Source: Gemmatimonadota bacterium (lineage in GTDB: Bacteria > Gemmatimonadota > Gemmatimonadetes > Gemmatimonadales > GWC2-71-9). Taken from it: a stretch of DNA of 11,991 nt. Made by a program: the position numbers and the translations under genes. Below, one piece after another: positions 1-7,202 of this stretch. Each line of letters begins with the position of its first letter. Position 1 is the stretch's first letter. The stretch spans positions 1 through 11,991 of the forward strand of contig JAEHDT010000049.1 in the NCBI GenBank assembly GCA_016880225.1, in the 5' to 3' direction. Below the pieces are notes generated by a model, which had not been told where the DNA came from, made no database searches, and saw only the letters and a list, made by a program, of their open reading frames with translations.

Positions 1-882
1 CGCCACATGGCCGAGCCGCGACAACTGCACCCACATCTGGGGATAGCAGGACAGCGTCCGCTCGCCCGCGGTCGGCACGGTCCACCCCGCTTCGAGCATC
101 GGAACCACCCGCCCGATCTCCCGCGCCACGCCGAAACGGTAGGAGAACGCGCTGATGCCCGCCGTCTCCTCCCACGTACCGACGATCTCGCCCTGCACGA
201 TCAGCCCGCCCGCTGGCCGCGCGCCGAACGCGAGAAACGGCTCGAGCTCCCACAGGTCCTGGCGGCCCAGCGGAGGCGTCGCTTCGAGTCCGACGCTCGC
301 GAGCGCCCGCCGCGTCAGGCTGTGCCACACGGTGTACTTCACCGCGACGGTCACGCCGTCGAACGGCCGGTCGAGGGAATCGAAGGCCGTGCGCGCCGCG
401 CCCTCGAGCTGCCACCGCTTGCCGAGGCGCCGCTCGTAGATCAGCTCCTGTCCCCGCCCCGCGCCGGACACGACCCACTCGTTCTCGGGATACGCCTTCT
501 CGACGAGAAACGCCCGGGGGAAGTTCAGCTCGCCGGGAGGCCAGCCGCGCTCGCCGCACAGCGAGCGGACGTAGCGCACCACCGCGCGAATCTGCTCGGG
601 GGTTCCCGCCTCGCTGTAGGCCGGCATGTCGAGCGACAGGCCGAAGGCCGCTCCGCCCCGCGTGACGATCGCCTCCCAGCGGTCCTCGGTCTCGGCGGTC
701 GAGCCGCGGCAGTCCTTCAGGTCGGGCGGAGGGACCTCGAGGCGGGTCGTCGGCGCTGGAGTGCCGCGCCCGTCGGCCCCGTGACACTTCTCGCACCATG
801 CCCGGTACAGCGCGGCACCGCCCACGCTGTCGACCGGGCTCTGAGCGACGAGCCAGAGCGCGAGCAGTGAGAGACCGATCAA
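1..882 (-). CDS. c-type cytochrome fused to a beta-rich C-terminal domain (partial, runs off left edge)
   Basis: The reverse strand is open from the pirin stop to the left edge, so the C-terminus is missing; 294 residues are visible. The chosen start is TTG at 882, whose TTGA overlaps the pirin stop by 4 nt behind a G-rich stretch. It gives a short hydrophobic signal peptide (residues 1-14, ending VAQ). No in-frame ATG precedes the heme motif. Residues 23-110 form a mono-heme cytochrome c domain: heme motif CEKCH at 30-34, then GADGRGTPAP, and a likely axial Met at 86 in LDMPAY. From about 115 the sequence changes to alternating polar and aromatic strands (for example ELIYERRLG, VAVKYTVWH, GLIVQGEIVGTW), as in a beta-sandwich or outer-membrane strand domain. 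I do not recognise that part. Inferred role: an exported electron carrier tethered to, or working with, an envelope beta-domain. It is the last visible gene of the operon starting at 3764. Confidence 0.85.
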   Translation of the reverse strand, partial: MIGLSLLALWLVAQSPVDSVGGAALYRAWCEKCHGADGRGTPAPTTRLEVPPPDLKDCRGSTAETEDRWEAIVTRGGAAFGLSLDMPAYSEAGTPEQIRAVVRYVRSLCGERGWPPGELNFPRAFLVEKAYPENEWVVSGAGRGQELIYERRLGKRWQLEGAARTAFDSLDRPFDGVTVAVKYTVWHSLTRRALASVGLEATPPLGRQDLWELEPFLAFGARPAGGLIVQGEIVGTWEETAGISAFSYRFGVAREIGRVVPMLEAGWTVPTAGERTLSCYPQMWVQLSRLGHVA

Positions 883-1811
883 CGCCCCCGGCTCGAGCCG
901 TGCTTGATGAAGGTACCGTCTCGCAGCTCTGCGTACGCGCGCTCGAGCTCCGCCTCGCTGTTCATCACGATCGGCCCCGCCCAGGCGACGGGCTCCTCCA
1001 GGGGCCGGCCGGAGACGAGCAGGAAGCGGAGCCCCTCGTCGCCGGCCCGGACGGTGATCTCGTCGCCCGAGTCGAACAGCACGAGCGACCGGTTGCCGGT
1101 GTCGTCGCGAACCGGCAGGTCGGCCGCGCCGGTACCCTCGCCCACCCGCTCCGTGAGCACGCCGTGGGGCGCAGAGGCATCGCGGAACGTCCCGCTCCCC
1201 TCGAACACGTACGCGAAGGCGTGGCGCGAAGACTCGACGGGGAGCGTCTTCTTCACGCCCGGCGGGACCCACACGTCGAGGTAGCGCGGATCGGCCGCGA
1301 CGCCCTCGACGGGCCCAGTCTTGCCCCAGAAGTCGCCGCAGATGACGCGCACGCGCGTCCCGTCGTCGTCGACGATCTCGGGAATGTCCCTCGCCAGAAT
1401 GTCCTGGTAGCGCGGATCGGTCATCTTGAGCGAGCGGGGGAGGTTGGCCCACAGCTGGAAGCCGTGCATGCGCCCGCGCTCGTCGCCTTTGGGCATTTCC
1501 TGATGGAGGATCCCGGACCCCGCCGTCATCCACTGGACGTCGCCCGAGCCTAGCGAGCCGCGGTTACCGAGGCTGTCGCCGTGCTGCACCGTGCCGCTCA
1601 GGACGTACGTGATGGTTTCGATGCCCCTATGGGGATGCCACGGGAATCCCGCGAGGTAGTCCTCCGGGTGCTCGTTGCGGAAGTCGTCCAACAACAGGAA
1701 GGGATCGAAGTCGCCGGTGTTCCCGAACCCGAAGGCGCGGCGCAGCTTCACCCCCGCCCCTTCGATGGTGGGCCGCGACTGAATGACGGACCTTACCGGC
1801 CGGATGGACAT
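879..1811 (-). CDS. Pirin family protein (bicupin metalloprotein)
   Basis: This 310-residue protein has both pirin halves. In the N-terminal cupin the family's metal ligands are present: His59 and His61 in FPWHPHRGIET, and His103 and Glu105 in GSGILHQEMP. The C-terminal cupin spans about 185-285 (for example YLDVWVPPG and AWAGPIVMNSE) and ends with the ERAYAELRDGTF signature. Pirins are non-heme iron cupins. Some bacterial members act as quercetin 2,3-dioxygenases and others bind partner proteins, so the substrate here is unknown. The protein is slightly longer than many bacterial pirins. It has no signal peptide, so it is cytoplasmic. The ATG at 1811 is preceded by GAGGAG with a 5-nt spacer, a good ribosome site. 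The gene lies 22 nt after the amidohydrolase and overlaps the cytochrome start by 4 nt, so all are probably on one transcript. Confidence 0.95.
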   Translation of the reverse strand: MSIRPVRSVIQSRPTIEGAGVKLRRAFGFGNTGDFDPFLLLDDFRNEHPEDYLAGFPWHPHRGIETITYVLSGTVQHGDSLGNRGSLGSGDVQWMTAGSGILHQEMPKGDERGRMHGFQLWANLPRSLKMTDPRYQDILARDIPEIVDDDGTRVRVICGDFWGKTGPVEGVAADPRYLDVWVPPGVKKTLPVESSRHAFAYVFEGSGTFRDASAPHGVLTERVGEGTGAADLPVRDDTGNRSLVLFDSGDEITVRAGDEGLRFLLVSGRPLEEPVAWAGPIVMNSEAELERAYAELRDGTFIKHGSSRGR

Positions 1812-1833
1812 AATGGCTCCTCGAAGTTCACAC

Positions 1834-3237
1834 CTACGATAACGACCGGATGTTCCCGCCGGTCCCGGTCGGGGCGCCGAGACGCGGGCGGGCGATCCGC
1901 TCGAGCTCGGCCGCCGCGCGGTCGGCCTCCCGCACGATTTCCTCGACGGGGACGGTGACCAGCTCGTGTCCCAGCACCACCGGCCGGCCGTCCACGAACA
2001 CGTCGCGTACGTCGCTCGCCCGCGCGGCGTAGACGAGGAGCGACACGGGGTCGCCGATCACGGGGTGGAGGTGCGGCTCGCGCAGATCGAGCACCACGAG
2101 GTCGGCCCGCTTCCCGGGCGCGATGGATCCGATCTCGGCCTCGAGCCCCATGGCGCGGGCTCCGCCCAGCGTCGCGAGCTCCAGCACCTGCCCCGCCGGG
2201 AGCGCATCTGCGCCGAGCCGCGGCTTCTGGATCAGCGCCGCGAGCCGCATCTCTGCGAATACGTCGAGCCGGTTGTTGCACGGCGCGCCGTCGGCGCCGA
2301 TCGCCACGCGGCAGCCGGCGGCGAGCAGCTCCGGAATCTTCGCCACGCCGCTCGCAAGCTTCAGGTTCGACGAAGGGCAGTGCACGACCGAGGTACCTTG
2401 GCGCGCGAGCCGCGCCATCTCGTGGGCGTCCACCCACACGCAATGCGCCAAGGCCGCCCGCGGCCCTGCGATCCCGACCGAGTCCAGGTAGGCGATCTCC
2501 TCGAGGCCGGTGGTCCGCAGCACCATCTCGCGCTCCACGATCGTCTCGGCAGCGTGCGTGTGCAACGGCGCGTCGAATCGCTCGGCCAGCTCGCTCGCCG
2601 CCCGCAGCAACGGACCCGAGCAGCTGGGGACGAAGCGCGGCGCGAAGCACACCCGCAACCGGCCTCCAGCCTTGCCGTGCCACCGCTTGGCCAGCCCCTC
2701 GGCGTCCGCCAACGCCCCGTCGGTCGACTCGGCGAGCTCGAGCGGCGCTCCCTCGGGGTGCGCATCCATGAGGCATTTTCCCGCGGCCGCGCGAATGCCG
2801 ATCCGCTCGAGCGCCCGGAACGCAGCGTCCGTGTAGCGCACCGTCTCCATGTCGAGGATGGCCGTCGTGCCGCCGAGCAGCAGCTCCGCCGCGCCCAGCA
2901 ACGCGGACCAGTAGAGCGTCTCCTCGGTGTGGGCGGCCTCGAGCGGCCAGATGCGGCGCACCAGCCAGTCCTCGAGCCGCAGATCGTCGGCGAGGCCGCG
3001 GAACAGCGTCTGGCAGAGATGGACGTGGGCCTGGATCAGCCCGGGGAGGACGAGGCAGCCGCTGCAGTCGCGTACCGACACCGGCCTGACGTCTCCGTCC
3101 GCCCGCCGGTCGTTCCGCCCGACAGCCTCGATTCTGCCATCGCGCACGGTCACGTCCGCCCGAACCACGTGCCATTGTCCGTCGTGCAGCAGCACGTCGC
3201 CGCCCGCCAGGACCAGCTCGGGAGTGTCGGGCGGCAC
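1834..3237 (-). CDS. ATZ/TRZ-type amidohydrolase, probable 5'-deoxyadenosine/nucleoside or purine deaminase
   Basis: With the GTG start at 3237 the product is 467 residues, normal for the COG0402 deaminase/chlorohydrolase group. Visible metal-site residues are His71 and His73 (QAHVHLCQTLFRG), His228 with Glu231 (LHTHAAE), His265 (LAHCVW) and Asp316 (GADGAPCNN). PGKRADLVVLD near the C-terminus is the typical return to the small beta-sandwich. The long reading of QTLFRGLADDL and the WPLEAAHTEE region resembles enzymes annotated as 5'-deoxyadenosine, MTA/SAH or 8-oxoguanine deaminases. Motifs alone do not fix the substrate. The frame stays open upstream to 3720, but that part is antisense-like, Arg/His-rich and overlaps the lipoprotein gene. 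GTG 3237 lies 5 nt after the lipoprotein stop and is the first plausible start, though its Shine-Dalgarno is weak, so re-initiation is likely. The product has no signal peptide and is cytoplasmic. Confidence 0.9.
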   Translation of the reverse strand: MPPDTPELVLAGGDVLLHDGQWHVVRADVTVRDGRIEAVGRNDRRADGDVRPVSVRDCSGCLVLPGLIQAHVHLCQTLFRGLADDLRLEDWLVRRIWPLEAAHTEETLYWSALLGAAELLLGGTTAILDMETVRYTDAAFRALERIGIRAAAGKCLMDAHPEGAPLELAESTDGALADAEGLAKRWHGKAGGRLRVCFAPRFVPSCSGPLLRAASELAERFDAPLHTHAAETIVEREMVLRTTGLEEIAYLDSVGIAGPRAALAHCVWVDAHEMARLARQGTSVVHCPSSNLKLASGVAKIPELLAAGCRVAIGADGAPCNNRLDVFAEMRLAALIQKPRLGADALPAGQVLELATLGGARAMGLEAEIGSIAPGKRADLVVLDLREPHLHPVIGDPVSLLVYAARASDVRDVFVDGRPVVLGHELVTVPVEEIVREADRAAAELERIARPRLGAPTGTGGNIRSLS

Positions 3238-3242
3238 GGCGC

Positions 3243-3764
3243 TCAGGTCGTGATCCGCGGCTGGACGGTGGTGGTGTCGTCCGGCAGGTCGAAGTAGGCG
3301 CGCAGCTCGTCCAGCAGGTCGTCGTCTGCGTACACCCCCGTGAGGATGCGCTCGGGGCCGCCTGGGTCGATCAGCAGATAGCCGTAGGGATAATCGAGCC
3401 CCGACAGCAGGATGGTGCGGCGCGTGTTGTTGGGGAGCGCCACGTACACCGTGTCGGCGTTGGTCGCAAGCAGCTTGATGCCGCTCGCCTCGAGCGCGGG
3501 CGCGACCTGCTCCGTGTAGTAGCGCAGGTCGTCGAACGTGTCGGCCCGGTCGTCGGCGCCGAGCGTGTCCGCCGCGGGCAGCCAGAACAGCACGACGCTG
3601 GGCTGCGTGATCACCCGGGGGATGAGCAGGGTGCTGTCGGTCGAGTCGCGGGGCACGAGCTGGGCGAAATCCAGCGAGTCGCCCCGCGGCGTCCCTCTCG
3701 CAACCGGCCGGGTCTGGCACGCGGTAAGGCAGGCCAGAGCGGACGCGAACATGGCAGACTTCAT
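3243..3764 (-). CDS. Lipoprotein with probable thioredoxin-like fold lacking the active-site cysteines
   Basis: The 173-residue product starts MKSAMFASALACLTACQ, a short lipoprotein signal with lipobox LTAC and the acylated Cys at 16. This fixes the start near the ATG at 3764 rather than at the further in-frame ATGs upstream (to 3842), which run into the divergent gene. After a polar linker, the body has beta strand PSVVLFWLP (56-63), a helix, a second strand IKLLATN, and ends YGYLLIDPGGPERILTGVY plus the helix DDDLLDELRAYF. This strand/helix order fits a thioredoxin-type fold, but no Cys remains after Cys16, so a redox CXXC is absent. The fold call is inference. It is probably anchored in the envelope. 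It is the first gene of the minus-strand operon with the amidohydrolase, pirin and cytochrome. No clear ribosome site precedes it, and its transcript may be leaderless. Confidence 0.75.
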   Translation of the reverse strand: MKSAMFASALACLTACQTRPVARGTPRGDSLDFAQLVPRDSTDSTLLIPRVITQPSVVLFWLPAADTLGADDRADTFDDLRYYTEQVAPALEASGIKLLATNADTVYVALPNNTRRTILLSGLDYPYGYLLIDPGGPERILTGVYADDDLLDELRAYFDLPDDTTTVQPRITT

Positions 3765-3771
3765 GACTGTT

Positions 3772-3779
3772 AATATATT
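3772..3779. promoter_or_regulatory. Symmetric divergent -10 box AATATATT
   Basis: Only 21 bp (3765-3785) separate the start codons of the lipoprotein gene (minus) and the cytochrome b561 gene (plus). They contain the palindrome AATATATT, which reads TATATT on both strands. On the plus strand TATATT (3774-3779) is followed by 6 nt and then the ATG at 3786. On the minus strand TATATT (3777-3772) is followed by 7 nt and then the ATG at 3764. That is the spacing of a -10 box when transcription begins at the A of ATG, so both mRNAs could be leaderless. Neither gene has a recognisable Shine-Dalgarno. No convincing -35 hexamer is visible. ATGACTG occurs on both sides (3763 and 3786), 23 bp apart. 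Confidence 0.55.
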
Positions 3780-3785
3780 CGCGCG

Positions 3786-4460
3786 ATGACTGACAACCCT
3801 TCGCCGGTGCGGCGCCATCACTGGATCGTGCGCCTGACCCACTGGGCGACGGCCGTCGTGCTCGCCGGCATGATCGCGAGCGGCCTCCAGATCTACCAGG
3901 CGTACGCCCGGTTCGGCGGCCGCGGCGGCCCGTACCTACCGAGCCCGTTCGACGGCACCCACTTCCCCCACTTCGCCCGGCTGGGCGGCTGGCTCGCGGG
4001 GGCGCTGAACTGGCACTTCGCCTTGATGTGGCCGCTCGTCGCGCTGGGGCTCGTGTATGTCGCCTATCTGGTGAAGAGCGGTGAGTGGCGCGCGCTGCTG
4101 TTCCGTGCCCGCGACGTGCCGGGAGCCATCCAAATGGCGAAATACTACCTGCGGCTCCGGGCGGACCACCCGCCCCAGGGCAAGCACAACCCGCTCCAGA
4201 AGCTCGCGTACACGACGGTGATCGTGCTCGGCGTGCTCGCGGTGCTCACCGGCCTCGCCATCTACAAGCCGACCCAGCTCTCCTGGCTCACCACGCTGCT
4301 CGGCGGGTTCCAGGCGGCCCGCTACTGGCACTTCTGGATCGTGTGGATCTTCGTCGGGTTCACCATCACTCATGTGATCCTCGTGTTCGCCGTAGATCCC
4401 GCGTCGCTGCGGGCGATGCTCACCGGATGGTACCGGGGGAGGTTCCCGAGCCATGACTGA
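3786..4460 (+). CDS. Cytochrome b561-type (Ni/Fe-hydrogenase b-subunit-like) membrane subunit
   Basis: This 224-residue membrane protein has four likely transmembrane helices at about 15-35, 75-97, 140-160 and 183-205. Candidate heme ligands in or beside them are His19 (VRLTHWATA), His77 (NWHFALMWP), His182 (YWHFWIVW) and His196 (TITHVILVF). The N-terminal RRHHWIVRLTHW is the usual beginning of this di-heme family and supports the ATG at 3786, although no ribosome site precedes it. Family members pass electrons between the quinone pool and a periplasmic partner. The partner here is almost certainly the molybdoenzyme encoded next: the two genes overlap by 8 nt (ATGACTGA), with a GGGGAGG inside this gene serving the next start. 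The family differs from MsrQ, the membrane partner of MsrP. Confidence 0.93.
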   Translation: MTDNPSPVRRHHWIVRLTHWATAVVLAGMIASGLQIYQAYARFGGRGGPYLPSPFDGTHFPHFARLGGWLAGALNWHFALMWPLVALGLVYVAYLVKSGEWRALLFRARDVPGAIQMAKYYLRLRADHPPQGKHNPLQKLAYTTVIVLGVLAVLTGLAIYKPTQLSWLTTLLGGFQAARYWHFWIVWIFVGFTITHVILVFAVDPASLRAMLTGWYRGRFPSHD

Positions 4461-5178
4461 GCGAGGGAGGCCCAGTCTCGACCGGCGGGCGCTGGTGAAG
4501 CTCGGCATCGCGGGCGGCACCGCGGCGTTCGCGGCGGCGTGCGGCTGGGACGGCGGGAACCTGGTGCGGCCGGCGCTCCTCGACTGGAGTCGCGTGAACG
4601 ATTGGGTGGGCGAGAAGATCTTCTTCTCCCCGACCCGCCTGGCGCGCACCTACGACCCGGCCGAGCGCAGCGCTTCGCTGCCGAGCTATTTCATCTCGGC
4701 CATGACGCCAATGCTCGAAGACCCCCCATCGTGGCGGCTGCGCGTGGACGGGCTGGTCGCACAGCCGCTCGACCTGTCGCTCGACGACCTGATGCGCCTG
4801 CCGCGCGTGTCGTACACGGTGAAGCATCATTGCGTGGAGGGCTGGTCGGCGATCGCGAGCTGGCACGGCGTACCCGTGTCCGCCATCGTGGAGCGGTGTC
4901 GCCCGCTGCGGTCGGCGCGCTACATCGGCTTCGCGTCGTTCGACGCGGGGTACACCAACGGCTGGGACCTGGCGAGCGCCATGCATCCCCAGACCATTCT
5001 CGCCTATGGTATGAACGACAACCCGCTCTCGCCGGCGCACGGCGCGCCGCTGCGGCTGTACTCGCCGACCAAGCTGGGCTACAAGCTGACGAAGTACCTG
5101 GTGTCGATGACGTTCACGGATCGCAGGCCGGGCGGGTACTGGGAGGACCAGGGGTATCCGTGGTTCGGAGGGATCTAG
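4453..5178 (+). CDS. Tat-exported molybdopterin-dependent oxidoreductase (sulfite oxidase/MsrP catalytic-domain family)
   Basis: The 241-residue protein opens with a Tat-type signal: SLDRRALVKL with twin Arg at 11-12, then the hydrophobic run GIAGGTAAFAAAC. AAAC ending at Cys30 looks like a lipobox, so the product may be a Tat-exported lipoprotein. The body is the sulfite oxidase molybdopterin domain: LRVDGLVAQPLDLSLDDL (96-113), the molybdenum-ligand Cys127 in KHHCVEGWS, GVPVSAIV, then GAPLRLYSPTKLGYKLTKYL (197-216), which lines the cofactor pocket. No dimerisation domain or heme domain follows, as in MsrP (YedY). The substrate could be a sulfoxide, sulfite or another small oxidant; the sequence does not say. 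It is paired with the upstream b561 subunit, so it probably exchanges electrons with the quinone pool. Its stop overlaps that of the convergent kinase gene. Confidence 0.93.
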   Translation: MTERGRPSLDRRALVKLGIAGGTAAFAAACGWDGGNLVRPALLDWSRVNDWVGEKIFFSPTRLARTYDPAERSASLPSYFISAMTPMLEDPPSWRLRVDGLVAQPLDLSLDDLMRLPRVSYTVKHHCVEGWSAIASWHGVPVSAIVERCRPLRSARYIGFASFDAGYTNGWDLASAMHPQTILAYGMNDNPLSPAHGAPLRLYSPTKLGYKLTKYLVSMTFTDRRPGGYWEDQGYPWFGGI

Positions 5179-7202
5179 CCGATCGCCGCGAGCGCGTCGT
5201 GTAGCTCCCCCGCGGACTGGTAGCGCTCCGCGGGCTGCTTCGCCATCGCCTTGAGAATCACGCCGGCCAGCGGCTCCGGAATGTCCGGATTGAGCGTCCG
5301 GGGATCGGGCGGCGCCTCGTCGAGCTGCTTCGCGATCACCGTGTACATCGTTTCGCCTTCGAACGGCGGCCGCCCGGTGAGGCACTCGAACAGCACGATT
5401 CCCGCCGAGTAGAGGTCGCTCTTGGCGTCGAGCTCCATGCCCGAGAGCTGCTCCGGCGACATGTACTCAGGCGTCCCGATCGACACCCCCTCCTGCGTCA
5501 GTCCCTCATCCTTGGGGCGGGCCGCGAGCCGTGCGATGCCGAAATCCATCACCTTCAACACGCCGCTCGGCTCGACCGCGATGTTCTGGGGCTTGATGTC
5601 GCGATGGATCACGCCCTGCTCGTGCGCCACCTCCAGCGCCCGGCACAGCTGCTTGCCGATCGCCAAGGTGACCGGCACCGGGAGCGGACCGCGCGCGCCG
5701 ATCAGCTGCTTGAGCGACGTCCCCTCGACGTATTCCATGGTCAAGTAGTACATGCCGCTCGCTTCACCGAGGTCGTACGTGCGTACCACGTTGCGGTGCG
5801 CGATGCGGCGCGCCAGGCGAATCTCCTGCTTGAACCGCTCGAGCGCGGCGCCGCCGCCCTCGAGCACCTCCGGCCGGAGCGTCTTGATCGCCACCGCTTC
5901 CTGCAGCTCGCGGTCGAACGCACGGTACACCACCCCCATCCCACCCGTCCCGAGGATCTCCTTCACCTCGTACCTGTTGGCGAACAGCGTCCCGGGCATG
6001 AGCGCCGCGCCGCTGGGCGTGAACGACGGGCGGGCGCCTCTCACCGGCTCCGTGGGCGCGGCCCCGGACGAGGCCATCATGTACTCGACGAGCTTCGCCT
6101 TCTCCCGTAGATCCCCCACCAGGCCCCGGAACGCCTGCGCCAGGACGCCGATCTCGTCGGCCGAGCGGATGTCGAGGTCGACACCGTAGTCGCCGTCCTC
6201 CACGCGGCGGGTCGCGAGTGCCAGCCGTCGGATCGGGCCCGCGATCTGGCGGGCCAGGACGTAGGCCGAGGCGAGGGCGAGCAACAGGCCGAGCACGGCC
6301 GCGAGCCCGATGGTGCGCTGCAGCGTCCGGAACAGGGCGAGCTCACGGTCGTGCGAGCGGAATGCGACGAATCCGCCGAACGCGTCGCCTCCTGCGGAGC
6401 GGATCGGACTGGCGAGGCCGATGAGGTGCTCCCCGGCGACGTCCGCCGCCATTTCCGTCCCCGCGGAATCCCGCGCCAAGCTCGTGATGGCCGCCGTGTC
6501 GGCGGCGAGCGCGGGCTCCACCGCGTCGCGCGGCAGCGTGCTGCCGACGATGTACGGCCGGTTGAGCGTATCGAGCGCGAAGAACACCACGTCGGTGCTC
6601 GTCGCCTGCTTGATTTCCTGGGCGAGGCTGTCGTCGATCGCGTAGGCGGCGACGAGCGCGCCCTGCGGTGCGGCGTCCGCCGACGCGCGCAGCGGCACCG
6701 CCACGGCGATGAACAGCTTGCGGCGCCGCTCGTCCAGCCAGGCGCCGCTCGCCTGGTCGCCCGACAGCGCGTTGGCGATCAACGCGCCGCGCGACAGGTC
6801 GATCTCGGACTCGGCCGGATAGTCGGTGCGGGCCACCAGGATGCCGCGCTCGTTGGTGACGAGCACCCACGCCGCGCCCAGGAGAGCGCGGTGTGTCTCG
6901 GCCTGGTCGAGCACGTTCTCCCGCTCCGAGCCCTTGAGCAGCCGCTCGCGGAACTGCGGCACCTCGCTCGACACCGCGCTCATGCCGGCGAACGTCGCCG
7001 TTCGCCCCGTGAGGAACGCCTGCACGCCGCGTCGCACGCCCGCCAGCGCGCGGCGGATCGTCTGGTCCGCGGTCCGGTTCGCCTCGAGCGAGGTGAGTCC
7101 GAGCGTCACCGCGAGCACGCCCGCCACCGAGAGCGTGGCGGCGATGAAGATCTTGGCTCCGAGGCCGAGCCGGACGGGCCTAGTAGCGCTCGCGTCCGGC
7201 AT
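5175..7202 (-). CDS. Membrane sensor Ser/Thr protein kinase: extracytoplasmic Cache-like domain, HAMP, kinase
   Basis: A 675-residue protein. Order: short cytoplasmic tail; TM1 about 17-39; an extracytoplasmic region of about 250 residues (40-293) resembling a double Cache sensor (strands such as AAWVLVTNERGILVART and KLFIAVAVPL); TM2 about 297-317; a HAMP linker about 318-372 (QIAGPIRRLALATRRVEDGDY and DEIGVLAQAF); a Pro/Ser-rich linker; then a Hanks-type kinase at 411-672. All key kinase residues are present: glycine loop GTGGMGVV (418-425), Lys440, HRDIKPQN with Asp535, DFG (553-555) and GTPEYMSPEQ. It should be active. This is the membrane layout of a histidine kinase or chemoreceptor with a Ser/Thr kinase as output. 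The start at 7202 lies inside the cupredoxin gene (23-nt overlap), implying coupled translation and a possible functional link. Ligand and targets are unknown. Confidence 0.95.
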   Translation of the reverse strand: MPDASATRPVRLGLGAKIFIAATLSVAGVLAVTLGLTSLEANRTADQTIRRALAGVRRGVQAFLTGRTATFAGMSAVSSEVPQFRERLLKGSERENVLDQAETHRALLGAAWVLVTNERGILVARTDYPAESEIDLSRGALIANALSGDQASGAWLDERRRKLFIAVAVPLRASADAAPQGALVAAYAIDDSLAQEIKQATSTDVVFFALDTLNRPYIVGSTLPRDAVEPALAADTAAITSLARDSAGTEMAADVAGEHLIGLASPIRSAGGDAFGGFVAFRSHDRELALFRTLQRTIGLAAVLGLLLALASAYVLARQIAGPIRRLALATRRVEDGDYGVDLDIRSADEIGVLAQAFRGLVGDLREKAKLVEYMMASSGAAPTEPVRGARPSFTPSGAALMPGTLFANRYEVKEILGTGGMGVVYRAFDRELQEAVAIKTLRPEVLEGGGAALERFKQEIRLARRIAHRNVVRTYDLGEASGMYYLTMEYVEGTSLKQLIGARGPLPVPVTLAIGKQLCRALEVAHEQGVIHRDIKPQNIAVEPSGVLKVMDFGIARLAARPKDEGLTQEGVSIGTPEYMSPEQLSGMELDAKSDLYSAGIVLFECLTGRPPFEGETMYTVIAKQLDEAPPDPRTLNPDIPEPLAGVILKAMAKQPAERYQSAGELHDALAAIG

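Noticed and set aside
7..870. Long plus-strand open frame of 287 codons at the left end
   Set aside because: Its product is Arg/His/Pro-rich without any fold signature, while the opposite strand encodes a clear cytochrome c with CEKCH and a signal peptide. It is a high-GC antisense shadow.
1966..3297. 443-codon plus-strand frame opposite the amidohydrolase
   Set aside because: The minus strand carries all the metal-site motifs of an amidohydrolase. The plus frame has antisense composition and no recognisable domain.
3238..3720. N-terminal extension of the amidohydrolase by about 160 residues
   Set aside because: This stretch is the shifted-frame reading of the lipoprotein gene (Arg/His/Ala-rich). 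The family's N-terminal strand begins right after GTG 3237.
3763..3792. ATGACTG direct repeat as an operator or attachment site
   Set aside because: Seven bases, one copy being the start of a coding sequence; too short to claim alone without conservation data.
3765..3842. Upstream start of the lipoprotein giving 199 residues
   Set aside because: It would overlap the divergent cytochrome b561 gene by 57 nt and bury the lipoprotein signal in the middle of the protein.
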